Source: Tyto alba
Taxonomy: Eukaryota > Chordata > Aves > Strigiformes > Tytonidae
Direction of reading: 5' to 3'
DNA: 64,000 nucleotides
Assembly: GCF_018691265.1 (NCBI RefSeq)
Contig: NW_024881298.1
Span: 62,001-126,000 of the forward strand
Made by a program: the position numbers and the translations under genes. A model generated the notes under the pieces. It had not been told where the DNA came from. It saw nothing but the letters and a program-made list of their open reading frames with translations, and made no database searches. Every line of letters begins with the position of its first letter. Within the stretch, counting starts at the first letter, position 1. This document shows, one piece after another, positions 47,580 to 58,184 of this stretch.

Positions 47580-47940
47580 AGGGGTGTCAGGGGCTACATA
47601 TTTTGGGGACCAGAACAATAACGGAGCCCTGGATAAATTTAAAAATAGGTCCCTAAGGAGGGGAAGTGGCATTTTTAGTAGATACAGGGGCTGAAAAATT
47701 GACGGTCCAGCATATTCCTAGAGGTTGTCAAATCAGCAGGGATACAACCCTGGTGGTGGGTGCTAACGGGAAACCTTTTAGAGTCCCCATTATTAAGAAT
47801 GTAGAAATTGAATCAAAAACTTGAATATGTGTAGGAGACTTTTTATTAGTTGAAGAAGTAGAAGAATATTTTATTCAACTAATAAAAAGAGACTTTTATT
47901 CAACTAATAAAAAGAGACTTTTTATTAGTTGAAGAAGAAG
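47580..47940 (+). pseudogene. pol: ERV-2 protease, disrupted by an inverted-duplication scar
   Basis: The D-T-G active-site triad is visible as LVDTGAE near 47675 (ERV-1 has DSG). Downstream, stops occur (for example TGA at 47822). At 47838-47940 the coding sequence is interrupted by inverted and direct copies of GACTTTTTATTAGTTGAA. Confidence 0.85.
47838..47940. repeat. Snap-back inverted duplication (template-switch scar)
   Basis: GACTTTTTATTAGTTGAAGA occurs at about 47838 and again at about 47917, and its reverse complement TTCAACTAATAAAAAGAGAC occurs twice between them (about 47874 and 47900). ERV-1 has a single forward copy of the homologous segment. Confidence 0.88.
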
Positions 47941-48867
47941 TTGAAGAATCTCTTAGGACAAGATTTAATTATTAAATTGGGTATAGGGTTAGAGGTAGAG
48001 AGACACAATATCTCTGTAAAGTTGTATCACTTAACTGAAGAGGATGAAAAACGGATAACCCAGAAGGTTTGGTATAATAAAGGAGAAATAGGAAAATTGG
48101 ATATTGAACCGCTAGGAGTGGGAATCATAAACCCAAGAGAACCAATAAGAATTAGGCAATATCCAACCTCGTTAGGAGGAAGAAAAGGATTAAAACCAAT
48201 AATTGATGATTTAATTCAAAAAGGGACTTTGGAGCCTTGCATGTCCCCACATAATACCCCCGTCCTTCCAGTTAAGAAACCAGATGGTAGTTATCGGCCG
48301 GTCCAGGATTTGAGAGCCGTCAACCAGAGGACCATCACTAGGTTCCTGGTAGTGGCAAATCCACACACTTTATTGAATCAACTATCCCCTGAACATATCT
48401 GGTACAGTGTAATAGATTTGAAGGATGCTTTTTGGGCTTGCCCACTATCAGAAGCCAGTAGGGATTATTTTGCCTTTGAGTGGGAAGATCCGGTCACAGG
48501 CAGAAGACAACAGCTGAGGTGGACAGTACTACCTCAAGGCTTTACTGAATCTCCAAATTTGTTTGGACAGGCACTAGAAAAATTACTCACGTCCTTCGAA
48601 ACTAAAGGTGAAGTAAAACTCCCACAATATGTAGATGATTTGTTAATAGCGGGGAAATCGGAAAAGGAGGTTTGGGAGAACACTATAGATTTTTTGAATT
48701 TTCTTGGAGAAAGGGGACTGAAAGTGTCACGGAGTAAATTGCAATTTACTGAACCAGAGGTAAAATACTTAGGGCATTGGATCACTAAAGGGAAGAAGAA
48801 ATTAGACCCAGACAGGATAGCAGGGATAGTTGCCTTGACGGCTCCAAAAACAAAAAGAGAAATTTGA
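47929..48867 (+). pseudogene. pol: ERV-2 reverse transcriptase (open for 312 codons, YVDD intact)
   Basis: One long frame covers the palm and fingers: SRDYFAFEWEDPVTGRRQQ, LPQGFTESPNLFGQAL and the catalytic QYVDDLLIAG near 48627-48656. It stops at a TGA (48865-48867) in KREI*QLLGLLGYCRQW, where ERV-1 reads through. The RT motif is complete, unlike ERV-1, but the gene is isolated by lesions on both sides. The methionine at the start is an artefact of the inverted duplication. Confidence 0.9.
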
Positions 48868-50084
48868 CAATTACTGGGACTGCTGGGATATTGCAGACAA
48901 TGGATGGAGGGGTTCAGTGAGAAGGTAAAGTGTTTATATGAAAAACTTACTTCGAACGTGATAAAATGGTCGTCACAGGATGATGAAAAATTCCAAAGTC
49001 TTAAGGATACCCTGGTAACGGCTCCTGTATTGAGTCTCCCAACCTAAATAAACCGTTCCAACTCTTTGTAAATAACCAGTAATTATACTGCCTATGGAGT
49101 GCTTACTCAGGATCGGGCTGGAAGTAAAAAGCCCGTGGGGTATTTTTCAAAACTATTAGATCCGGTAAGCAGAGGATGGCCAACGTGTTTGCAAGCAGTG
49201 GTGGCTGTGGCCTTGTTAGTCGAAGAAGCGAGGAAGGTTACATTCGGGGGATCTTTAGTAGTATATGCCCCTCATGACATTAGAGGGATCCTCCAACAGA
49301 AAGCAGATAAATGGCTTACCGACAGTAGATTATTAAAATACAATGCTATTTCAATTCACTCCTCCGATTTGGATTTAAGGATGACTGTGGCACAGAACCC
49401 AGCACAGTTTTTGTTTGGGGGATGGGAGGAGGCCGCGGTACTCAAGCATAACTGTCTAGATTTAGTAGAGTTGCAAACAAAAATTAGACCTGATCTAGAG
49501 GAAGAAGAGTTGGAGGAAAGGGAAAGATTATTTATAGATGGATCTTCGCGAGTGATTGAAGGGAAGAGAAAATCAGGGTATGCCATCATAGACGGGAACA
49601 ATTTTGAAGTAGTAGAATCTGGGCCACTGAGTGCCAGTTGGTCAGAGCAGGCATTTGAATTATACGCCCTTTGGGGGCATTGAAAAGATTGCAAAATCAG
49701 AAAGGAACAATTTTTACGGATTCAAAATATGCTTTTGGAATAGTCCACACCTTTGGAAAAATATGGGAGGAAAGGGGTTTAATAAATACCCAGGGAAAGG
49801 GATTAGTCCATGAAGAACTAATAAAACAAATATTGCAGGCTATATGAGAACCCAAGGCGATAGCTATAACTCATGTCAGAGGACACCAAAAAGGGTTGCA
49901 ATTTAGAATTAGCGGAAATAATTTAGCAGATGAAGAAGCCAAGCGAGCGGCTCTCTTAACCTTGACAACCAGTCAGCAACCAGGACTGAAAGAGGAACAA
50001 ACGAATGAACAAAAGGCTTATTCCGAACGTGAAATATTGGAATATGAAAAATGAGGAGCTAAACAGAAAGACGATAAATGGATT
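48868..50084 (+). pseudogene. pol: ERV-2 RT connection and RNase H, fragmented
   Basis: 49099-49683 is open (connection domain LLDPVSRGWPTCLQA and RNase H start LFIDGSSR). A frameshift near 49670-49683 moves the rest (TDSKYAFG, HTFGKIWEERGL, HVRGHQKG) to another frame. Additional stops fall near 49045, 49845 and 50053. Confidence 0.88.
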
Positions 50085-50831
50085 TTGCCAGATGGAAGGG
50101 AAATGTTACCAAAAGGGTATGCCAGAAGGATATTGCAAAGGTTACATCAACAGATGCATTGGGGAGCTAGAGCTCTTGTGGATCAGTTCCTAAAATTTTA
50201 CGGGTGTATAGGAATTTTTGAAATTGCAAAACGAGAGGTGCAGGATTGTTTAATTTGTCAGAAAATTAATAAAAACCAAATAAGACAGACACCAAAAGGA
50301 GGGAGTCCTCTGGCTCACCGACCCTTTGAAAGGATACAGGTGGATTTTACTGAATTATCAAAGGTGGGACGTTATAAGTATCTTTTGGTGGTCATTGATC
50401 AGCTAACACACTGGGTTGAGGCATTCGCTGCTACAAGAGCCACGGCTCAGACAGTAGCAAAGCAATTACTTGAGAAAATCATTCCCCGATACAGGATGAT
50501 TAAAGTAATCAACTCAGATCAAGGATCTCATTTTACATCTAAGATTCTTAAAAATGTTATATCAGCTTTGGGAATCCAATGGGACTATCACACTCCCTGG
50601 CATCCCCAAAGTTCTGGAAGAGTGGAAAGGGTAAATCAGACTCTAAAACATCAGTTATCCAAACTTATGATTGAGACAAAAATGTCAGGGATAAAGTGTC
50701 TTCCCCTGGCCTTGTTAAACATCAGAACTATGCCAAATTCAGGAACTGGAATTTCACCTTTTGAAATGTTGTATGGAATGCCTTATGCCCAAGGGTTGCC
50801 AATAGATCATCCTAAATTGGAAGATATGACT
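50085..50831 (+). pseudogene. pol: ERV-2 integrase, N-terminal and catalytic core (interrupted by ERV-3)
   Basis: Zinc-binding HHCC domain (LHQQMHWGARAL, CLICQKINK) and DDE core: QVDFTELSKVG, NSDQGSHFTS, and PQSSGRVERVN containing the catalytic Glu. The frame is open until ERV-3 inserts at 50832, after which the last residues read into the LTR. The C-terminal part resumes at 51518. Confidence 0.92.
50826..50831. other. Target-site duplication, left (ATGACT)
   Basis: Exact copy of 51518-51523, directly flanking ERV-3. A 6-bp duplication is typical of alpha/beta (class II) retroviral integrases and differs from the 4-5 bp of gammaretroviruses. Confidence 0.9.
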
Positions 50832-51517
50832 TGTTGGAGAATGGCTCAGAGACAAGGGTCCTGTGCCTTTAGCCAGTAGATTGTAAGCCTGCATGCCTAA
50901 GTTGTGCCTTGTCATGTATTAAGAAAATCTTTGAATGAACGTTAGCGCAGGCTCTGCTCATACAAAAAGAAAAAGGGGGAATTGTTGGAGAATGGCTCAG
51001 AGACAAGGGTCCTGAGCCCACCGAGCAATTGTATGATCAGAGCCTGCTCTAGCTGCTGATGCTGGGCCTCACTAGGGTTTGCCTGCAGCTGCTCGCAGCT
51101 GCTGATACAGGAGGAATGTCAAGGACGCTTCAGCCCTGTGTACCGTGGTGTGTCAAAAACAGGTTAAGGGGAATTAGGAATAGTGGTCTGAGAAACCCAG
51201 TGTTATGGTAACGGTGGTCTGAGAAACATTGTGTTACGGTACTGTCGTGTATTGAAAACAAGTCAACAGGAATCAGAAATAGTAGCATGAGAAACTTAGT
51301 GTTATGAGAAGCTTGGGCTGTAAGCTAACTGCAAGTAGGTGGACCGTGCGAATACGACCTTTAGAGCTTAAGCCAATCAGCTAGTGACTAGTAGGCATAA
51401 TAATTATCATTGTCTGTATAAATATATGTACCCTGGACCAATAAAAACACACGTTGATTGATGCTCTATCACCCACACTGAACCCGTCTCGGCGTGTCGT
51501 TCGTCCGCGGCTCCGCA
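50832..51517 (+). mobile_element. ERV-3: deleted LTR element nested in ERV-2 integrase
   Basis: 686 bp: a roughly 35-bp left-LTR stub beginning TGTTGGAGAATGGCTCAGAG, about 110 bp of internal remnant, a polypurine tract (AAAAAGAAAAAGGGGGA at 50964-50980), then a complete 3' LTR (50983-51517). The stub repeats the first 35 bases of the 3' LTR. Exact ATGACT duplications on both sides show the outer ends are the original ends, so the loss of most of the 5' LTR and the body happened internally. Confidence 0.9.
50983..51517 (+). repeat. ERV-3 3' LTR (535 bp)
   Basis: TGTTGGAGAA...CTCCGCA. TATA-like TATAAATATATG near 51417 and AATAAAA near 51441, only about 25 bp apart. The U5 carries CGGCGTGTCGTTCGTCCGCGG. 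Internal partial repeats of GGTCTGAGAAAC at 51186-51230. Confidence 0.9.
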
Positions 51518-51850
51518 ATGACTATTCAACATTATATCATAGAATTGAAGAAAAACATGCAGGAGCTGAGGGCTAAAGGATTATTAGCCCAGAGCACCCC
51601 TTTGGATTTTGCAATACACAAAATTCAGCTGGGAGATAAAGTGTTGGTAAAAAGCTGGAAAGAAGACAGCCTTAACCCCCGATGGGAAGGTCCATTTCTT
51701 GTTCCTTTAACCACAGAAACGGCGATAAGGACGGCTGAAAAGGGATGGACACATGCATCAAGGGTGAAGGGAACTATAAAGGAATGGAGGGTTGTAACTG
51801 AACCTGGAAATACCAAACCTACCCTTAAAAGGACTTGGTGTGACGGCTGA
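51518..51850 (+). pseudogene. pol: ERV-2 integrase C-terminal domain
   Basis: Resumes after the right ATGACT. It contains GDKVLVKSWKEDSLNPRWEG and PLTTETAIRT, the SH3-like C-terminal DNA-binding fold of class I integrases, and ends at TGA 51848-51850. Confidence 0.85.
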
Positions 51851-52133
51851 GGGAGGTTCATATTGACTCCTGTAACAAGGTAAATTCTAATTGAACGGCG
51901 TACAGGGAGCAGACATTATCTTTTGACTAAAGGAACCCGCTTTTCCCCACTTTTTCCAAGCCCTTGTTCGTGTTGAAAGTCCTGTATGGAGTAAAATAAT
52001 TCCTATGACCCACAAAGAGAAGGAAGGCACACCCTGGTGAAAGCCAGAGAGGGCAAGCCCGGAGGGAATCGGTGCTGCAGCTGACAAGGTCTGCCGAGGG
52101 CTGCAACCCCTGGGGCGGTGACCGCTGGGCATT
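51851..52133 (+). other. ERV-2 pol-env spacer
   Basis: About 280 bp with no long ORF. This is the position where ERV-1 carries its two extra ORFs; no trace of them is recognisable here. Confidence 0.6.
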
Positions 52134-54232
52134 ATGATCCTGACCGGACCTCTCTTGGTGCGGGTCCTGACTGGAACCCTGCGGGAAGGTGTGGACTCCT
52201 CTTCCCACCATTGCAGTGAGTGTGTTGCTGTAACAATGCAAGGTGATAGAGTCTCCCATACATTGATATACCATGGCCACTACGAATGTAAAGGGCAGAT
52301 TGTGGGTGATTGCATATATAACCAAATATAAACTCCGCAAGGATCTTTCAGCCAACACGGTCATGTGCTATAATCCTGAAGTACTTCCAACTCTCTATTG
52401 GATAGAATTGAAAACAGAGGGATACATGAAGAAAGGGAAATATAAATATGATGGATGGAAAACTTTGGCAGTAAGTAATCCGGTTTATAGTCCTAATTCC
52501 CCGGTATCGGTCATTTTTGATGTCTGCCAAGCGGTAGATAGGGACTATTACTCTGCTGACTGTGGAGATATATCAGAGGAGACAATACAGGAAAACTGAA
52601 AAATACATGTGTATGAATCGTGGAAATTCTTATCTCACCTCCGGGGTCCACGGAGGCCACTTGTGTGGAAATACATGGGAGGGTGTGTGTTGGGCAACAA
52701 CTAACTGGGGCTAGGAACATCATTGTCCCCACCTGAAGGCCAAATTGGAAAAGATAAAGGCAAGCTCAACTTGTGGACTTTATAACTGTACGCTGGTCAA
52801 TTGGACAATTATAGATCCCTTGTCCTGGAGAGTAACAAAAAAGGTAACAGATTTCGGAATCAAGATTTGGGCCTCTGGTTACAATCCAGGAGCCATAATC
52901 CGAATAATTTATCATCAAGAAGTAAGGCAAACCATACAACATTGTTTGTTATTCAACTCGTTTTATCATGAAATGGAAACAGGAGTCCAGTATGAAACTC
53001 CCACAGTTGCTAAAAATCTGTTTGTGAACTGAAAATATAGCAAAAGCGCTAAAAGTAATGAATTGTTATGTGTGTGGAGGGACAAATCAGGGAGAACATT
53101 GGCCTTGGGAAGCCTTAGAGAGTAATAAAACTGACCCTAGGATCTAGAAGATAAATAGTCAGGATAGAAGACAAACGTGGATTTTACAAACTAATATAAT
53201 AGGGAGAAGCCGTTTTTAACACCTAGCCAAGAAAGGGGAGCCAGTGGGAAATTTAATTTGTGAAGGAGGCTATATATGGAATAAAACGAGGAAGGATTGG
53301 GATAAATGGAGGGACCCAATGGAAATAAATCCACAAGTGGCCAACTGGACAAATGGGAACGATATACCTAGTGGTTGGCCTGCACCGGAGGGACACTATT
53401 GGATTTGTGGAAAATTAGCCTTCGCAGCTTTACCGAAGAATTGGGTTGGGTCATGTATAGTAGGTACAATTAGATGTAGCTGCTTCTTGTTGCCAATAGG
53501 TAGGGGAGAACGATTGGGGGTTCCTGTGTGTACAGAATCTGATAAGTTGAGGAGATACAAGAGAGATTTACAAATTGGGAATTGGAAAGAGAATGAATGG
53601 CCTCCAGAGAGAATAATAGCCTATTATGATCCTGCAACATGGGCGGAGGATGGATCTTGGGGCTACTGAACTCCGATATATATGTTAAACAGGATTATAC
53701 GGCTACAAGCAGTAGTTGAAACAGTAGTGAACAAACCAGAGATGCCTTAAGCCTACTTGCAAAACAAAATGCAAAAATGGGAACTGCAATATACCAAAAT
53801 CGTTCAGCGTTGGACTACCTGTTGGCACAAGAAGGGGGAGTTTGTGGGAAATTTAACCTCACCAATTGTTGTATACAAATAGATGACGAAGGAAGGGCTG
53901 TAGATGAACTGGTTAGAGAAATGAAGAAAGTAGCCCATGTCCCAGTGCAAACGCGGAATGGGTTTAACACTGGAAATTTAGGATCATGGATGTCATTCTT
54001 TAATGGTGATTGGATTACTAACGTGGGTATTTTACTCCTGGGGATATTTTGAGGGTTGTTAACTATCCCTTGTATAATTCCATGTTTTACTTGGTTAATA
54101 CGATCGGTGGTGCAAAGTATGCAATCGGAAATAAAGAATAATAAGACACCATTAATGGTATTAGGGACTGAAACAACCCCAACTTTAACGGCAGCACGGA
54201 AAGCTGTTATCGAATTAGAAACCAAGACATGA
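52134..54232 (+). pseudogene. env: ERV-2 env, unrelated to ERV-1 env, broken
   Basis: Surface fragments: 52134-52331 (cysteine-containing start), 52273-52599, 52745-53032 and 53244-53669, in different frames. The last includes the conserved-looking HYWICGKLAFAALPKNWVGS block and a basic cleavage-like RRYKRD. The transmembrane piece 53777-54052 has [15 protein letters not shown] followed by a cysteine motif [10 protein letters not shown], seven residues between cysteines. An anchor-like hydrophobic run follows at 54015-54110 across a TGA (54050-54052); the tail ends at TGA 54230-54232. At least four frameshifts or stops. Confidence 0.82.
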
Positions 54233-54259
54233 ATCAATGAGATAAACAAAGTGGGGAAT

Positions 54260-54840
54260 TGTGGAAAACACAGGCACGACTCATGTCTAAATAGAATATG
54301 GTGTGATAAGTGTAATTGTTGTACCCTGTGTGGATCTGAAATGATGTGTGATCATTACAACCGGCATAGTAATTGTGATGAATGTCGGAATCAAATCGAG
54401 ACTCTGCAAGAATAATTTTATTAGATGAGTGTGCTTCTTGCTCGGAACAATGCAACCGCTTCTTAGAAACCCCGCCTTGAGCTGCAGCAACCTCTGCTGG
54501 GGAAATACCGCCGAAAAGACAAAACCCCGCCACTTTCAAAAGATGCAACAGGAGAACAGCGAGGCAAGAGGCAGAGACCTCCGGACTTTCAAAGGACTCA
54601 ACAGGGGACGGCCACGTACCCCAGCAACTCGAATGATCCAGTGGAGGAAGAGCAGGACAACGGGGTTTGGCCAAGACGCCGGTGCAAGGGCATAAAGGAC
54701 CCTGCTGTTAGAACTCGGGGTGCGTGTCGCGGAGCTGAGACTCCCCGCGCTGCTTTGCTTATTGCTTCTCACCCTGAATTGATTGAACCCAAATAAAATT
54801 GTACGCCTATTCTGAAATTGGACTTCAGTCAATTAAATCA
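54260..54840 (+). repeat. ERV-2 3' LTR
   Basis: Begins TGTGGAAAACACAGG just after the polypurine GTGGGGAA (54251-54258). AATAAA lies at about 54793. It ends at AATTAAATCA where host minisatellite resumes. Compared with the 5' remnant, the last approximately 67 bp of U5 seem absent. Confidence 0.85.
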
Positions 54841-55940
54841 GGGGTCCTGGGGGGGGATTTAGGGACAGAGGTGAGACTTTTTGGGGGGTCCTGGGGGGAT
54901 TTGGGGACTGGGCTGAGGCATTTTAAGGGGTGCTTCGGGGGGATTTGGGGGCAGAAATGGTGCTTTTGGGGGTCCTGGAGGGGTGTTTGGGGACGGTGAT
55001 GGGGATTTGGGGGGTCCTGGGGGGATCTGAGGACAGGGATGGGGATTTGGGGAGTCCTGGGGGGATTTGGGGACAGAAATGGGACATTTTGGGGGTCCTG
55101 AGGGGATTTGGGGACATTTTGGGGTTGCTGGGGGGGATTTAGGGACAAATATGGGACTTTTGGGGGGTCCTGATGGGTGTCTACGGGTCCTGGGGGGATT
55201 TGAGGACAGAAATAGGACATTTTGGGTGGTCCTGGAGGGGGATATGGGGACATATTGGGGGTCCTGAGGGAATTTGGAGACAGATGGGACATTTGGGGGG
55301 GCCTGGGGGGATTTGAGGACATTTGGGGGGGGGGATTTAGGGACAGAGATTAGACTTTTGGGGGGTTCTAGGGGGTGTTTGTGGATCCTGGGGGGATTTG
55401 GGGACAGAAACGGGACATTTTGGGAGGTCTTGGGGGGGGGGATTTGGGGACACTATGAGGGTCCTGGGGGATTTAGGGACAAATACGGGACTTTGGGGGT
55501 GTCCTGGGGGGTTCTAGAGACAATGATGAGACATTTTGGAGGGTTCTGGAGGGGGATTTGGGGACATTCTTGCGGGATTTAGCAACAAATATGGGACTTT
55601 TGGGGGGTCCTGGAGGGATTTGAGGACAGGAATGGGACATCTGGGGGGGTCCCGAGGGGCATTTGGGGGGTCTTGGGGGATATCTGGGGACATTCTAGGG
55701 GTCTAGAGGGATTATTTGGGGGTTTCGGGTACCGTTTTGGACGATTTGGGGGGGGGGTGGAGTGGGGTGTTTGGTACCATTTTGGACTATTTTGGGGGTC
55801 CAGGGAGGATTTGGGGGTCCTGGGGGATATTTTAGCACAAGAACAGGGTATTGGGGGGAGGGGGGGGACACACGAGATTGTTAATGTCAAGTTTGGGGTC
55901 CTAGGGGCGTTTTGGGGCGGTTTCGGAGTGTTTTGAGGGA
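54841..55940. repeat. Right half of the GGGGGTCCTGGGGGGATTTGGGGAC array
   Basis: Units of about 35-60 bp with GGGACTTTTGGGGGGTCCTG and GGGGGGATTTGGGGACAGAA. Continuation of the tract at 36130-36302 across the ERV cluster. Confidence 0.9.
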
Positions 55941-55959
55941 GTTCCGGGGTCCTTCGGCC

Positions 55960-56182
55960 GCCGGCGACCCTCAGTCCTCCCACCTTATCTCTATGGCCGC
56001 CGCAGTCCTCCCCCTCACCGGCCCCTCCCTCCGCCTCGGCCGCTCTACCCCTTGCGTCTCCACTGCTCCTCCCATTGGATTCCTCTGGGCGCGTTGCGTC
56101 ACGTCCGGCGGCGCGCTGCGCTTCCGTCGCGTCTCGTTGGTTCCGACGGGAGGGTCACTTTGAGCGGAGTCGGTGGCGCCCG
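55960..56182 (+). promoter_or_regulatory. COX6B1: COX6B1 promoter and noncoding exon 1
   Basis: CpG-rich. It contains an inverted CCAAT (CCCATTGGAT near 56071), a CRE/ATF-like TGCGTCACGTCC near 56095, and an ETS-like CGCTTCCGTCGC near 56120. Exon 1 ends at 56182 before GTGAGG. The start is probably near 56110-56150. CRE and ETS elements are common in nuclear-encoded respiratory-chain promoters. Confidence 0.75.
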
Positions 56183-56249
56183 GTGAGGCGGGGGGGGAAC
56201 TGGGGGCACTGGGACAGCTCTGGGGGCGTTACTGGGAACCTCCCGCTCC

Positions 56250-57960
56250 CCCCTCATTACTGGGGCGGTTAATTAACCCCATTAATTACCCCCCCACACA
56301 CACCCCCATATCACCTTCCTCCTTTTCAGTCCCGGGGGGCGGAGCTTAATTAGTCCCGGGGGCTTAATTAGTCTCAGGGGGTTATTAATTAGCCCCGAGG
56401 GGGGTGTTAATTAGTCTGGGGAGATTAATTAACCTCGTTAATTACCCCGCGCCAGCATGACTGCCTCCCCACCCCTCCCCCATTACCATCCCCTTCGCAT
56501 TCCCTGGGGCGGTTAGTTAATCCCAGGGGGGTTTAATTATTCTGTGGGGTATTCTTAATTAGTCCCAGGGGGTGTTAATTAGTCTGAGGGGGGCTAATTA
56601 CCCCTGTTAATAACCCCTTGCTGGGGTTCCCCCCTCCACGACACTCTCGCCCCCCGTTACCGTCCCGTTTTCATGACAGGAAGGGAAGCTGGGAGTGATT
56701 AATTATTTCTTGTACTTATTAATTGTTTTTTGGGGGTGTTAATTAGTCCTGAGGGGTGTTAATTGGTCGGGAGGGTTTATTAACCTTGCTAATTACCCAT
56801 GCAGGGGCCTCCCCCACTCTCCTTCCCCCTGTTACCATCTCTCTTTTCACAATGGGAAGGGGATCTGGGGGTGATTAATTAATTCTGGGACTTATTAATT
56901 AATGCTAGGGGATGTTAATTAATCCCAGGGGATGTTAATTATTCCAGGGGGGTTACTTACCCCTGCTAATTACCCTCTGCCAGGGTTTCCCCCCTCCCCA
57001 ATGCTCTCCTGCCCCCTGTTACCTTCCCTCTTCATTATGAAAATGGGAACTGGGGGTGATCAATTATTTCTGTGATTTATTAATTAATCCCAAGAGGTGT
57101 TAGTCCAGGGGGAGTTAATTACCCCTGATAATTAACCCCTGCCAGTGTTCCCCCCTCCCCAACACTCTCTCCCCCCATTACCACCCTCTTTTTCATGATG
57201 TGAAGGGGAGCTGGGGGGGGATTAATTATGCCTGGGGTGTGTTAATTAGTCCTAGGGGGTGTTAATTAGTCCAGGGGGGTTATTACCCCCTGCTGGGGTT
57301 CTCCCCCTCCCCAACACTCTCTTGCCCCCCATTACTTTCACCCTTTTCCTTATGAGAATGGGAGCTGGGAATGATTAATTATTTCTGGGGCTTATTAATT
57401 AGTGCCAGGGGTTGTTAATTAATCCCAGGAGGTGTTAATTAGTCCAGGGGGAGTTAATTACCCCTTCTAATTACCCCCTATTGGGGTTCCCCTCTCCCCA
57501 ACACACTCTCCCCCTCTTACCTTCCCTCTTTTCATTATGAAAAAGGGAGCTGGGGGTGATTGATTAATTCTGGGACTAATTAATTAATCCCAGGGGTGTT
57601 AATTAATCCCAGGAGGTGTTAATTACTCCAGGGGGGAGTTATTTACCCCTGCTAATTACCCTCTGCCAGCATTCCTCCCTCCCCAACACACTCTCCCCCT
57701 GTTACCTTCCCTCTTTTCATTATGAGAAAGGTAGCTGGGGGTGATTGATTATTTCTGGGGCTAATTAATTAAGCCTAAGGGGTGTTAATTAATTCCAGGG
57801 GATGTTAATTAGTCCTGAGGGGGTTTATTACCCCTGCTAATTACCCCCCTACAGGGCTTCCCCTTTCCCCAGCACACTCTTCCCCCATTACCCCCCCTCC
57901 CTTTTCGCAACGGGAAGGGGACCTGGGGGGGCTGTGTGTGTGTGTGTGTGTAATTAATTA
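56250..57960. repeat. About 165-bp TTAATTA repeat filling COX6B1 intron 1
   Basis: About ten diverged units, each with CCCAACACTCTC, CCCCATTACCTTCCC, TCTTTTCATTATGA, GAAAGGGAGCTGGGGGTGAT and several TAATTAAT stretches. Confidence 0.88.
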
Positions 57961-58005
57961 TCCCTGCTTAATTAACCCCCTTTTAATTACCCGGCCTCCC
58001 CAGCC

Positions 58006-58153
58006 ATGGCAGAGGACATCAAGGCCAAGCTGGAGCGCTACAAGACGGCGCCGTTCGACAGCCGCTTCCCCAACCAGAACCAGACCAGGAACTGTTGGCA
58101 AAACTACCTGGGTACGGTCCCTTTTCCTCCCTTTTTTTTTGTCCCTTTTTCTC

Positions 58154-58184
<31 letters not shown>

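Larger units (their letters stand above)
45431..54840 (+). mobile_element. ERV-2: related gag-pol ERV with a different env, truncated at both LTRs
   Basis: Second provirus directly abutting ERV-1. Its gag and pol align closely with those of ERV-1 (for example capsid MGHLLDDPLGASERLDQFLG against MGHLLEDPLGVAEWFDQFLG), but the LTRs and env differ. The 5' LTR is represented only by its right end; the 3' LTR (54260-54840) lacks part of its U5 if the longer 5' remnant is correct. ERV-3 interrupts its integrase. Coding regions carry many lesions. Confidence 0.9.

Noticed and set aside
54260..54840. Perfect ERV-2/host target-site duplication using the GGGGTCCTG string on both sides
   Set aside because: That string is the local minisatellite unit and occurs dozens of times; it is also separated from the left LTR edge by an extra base.
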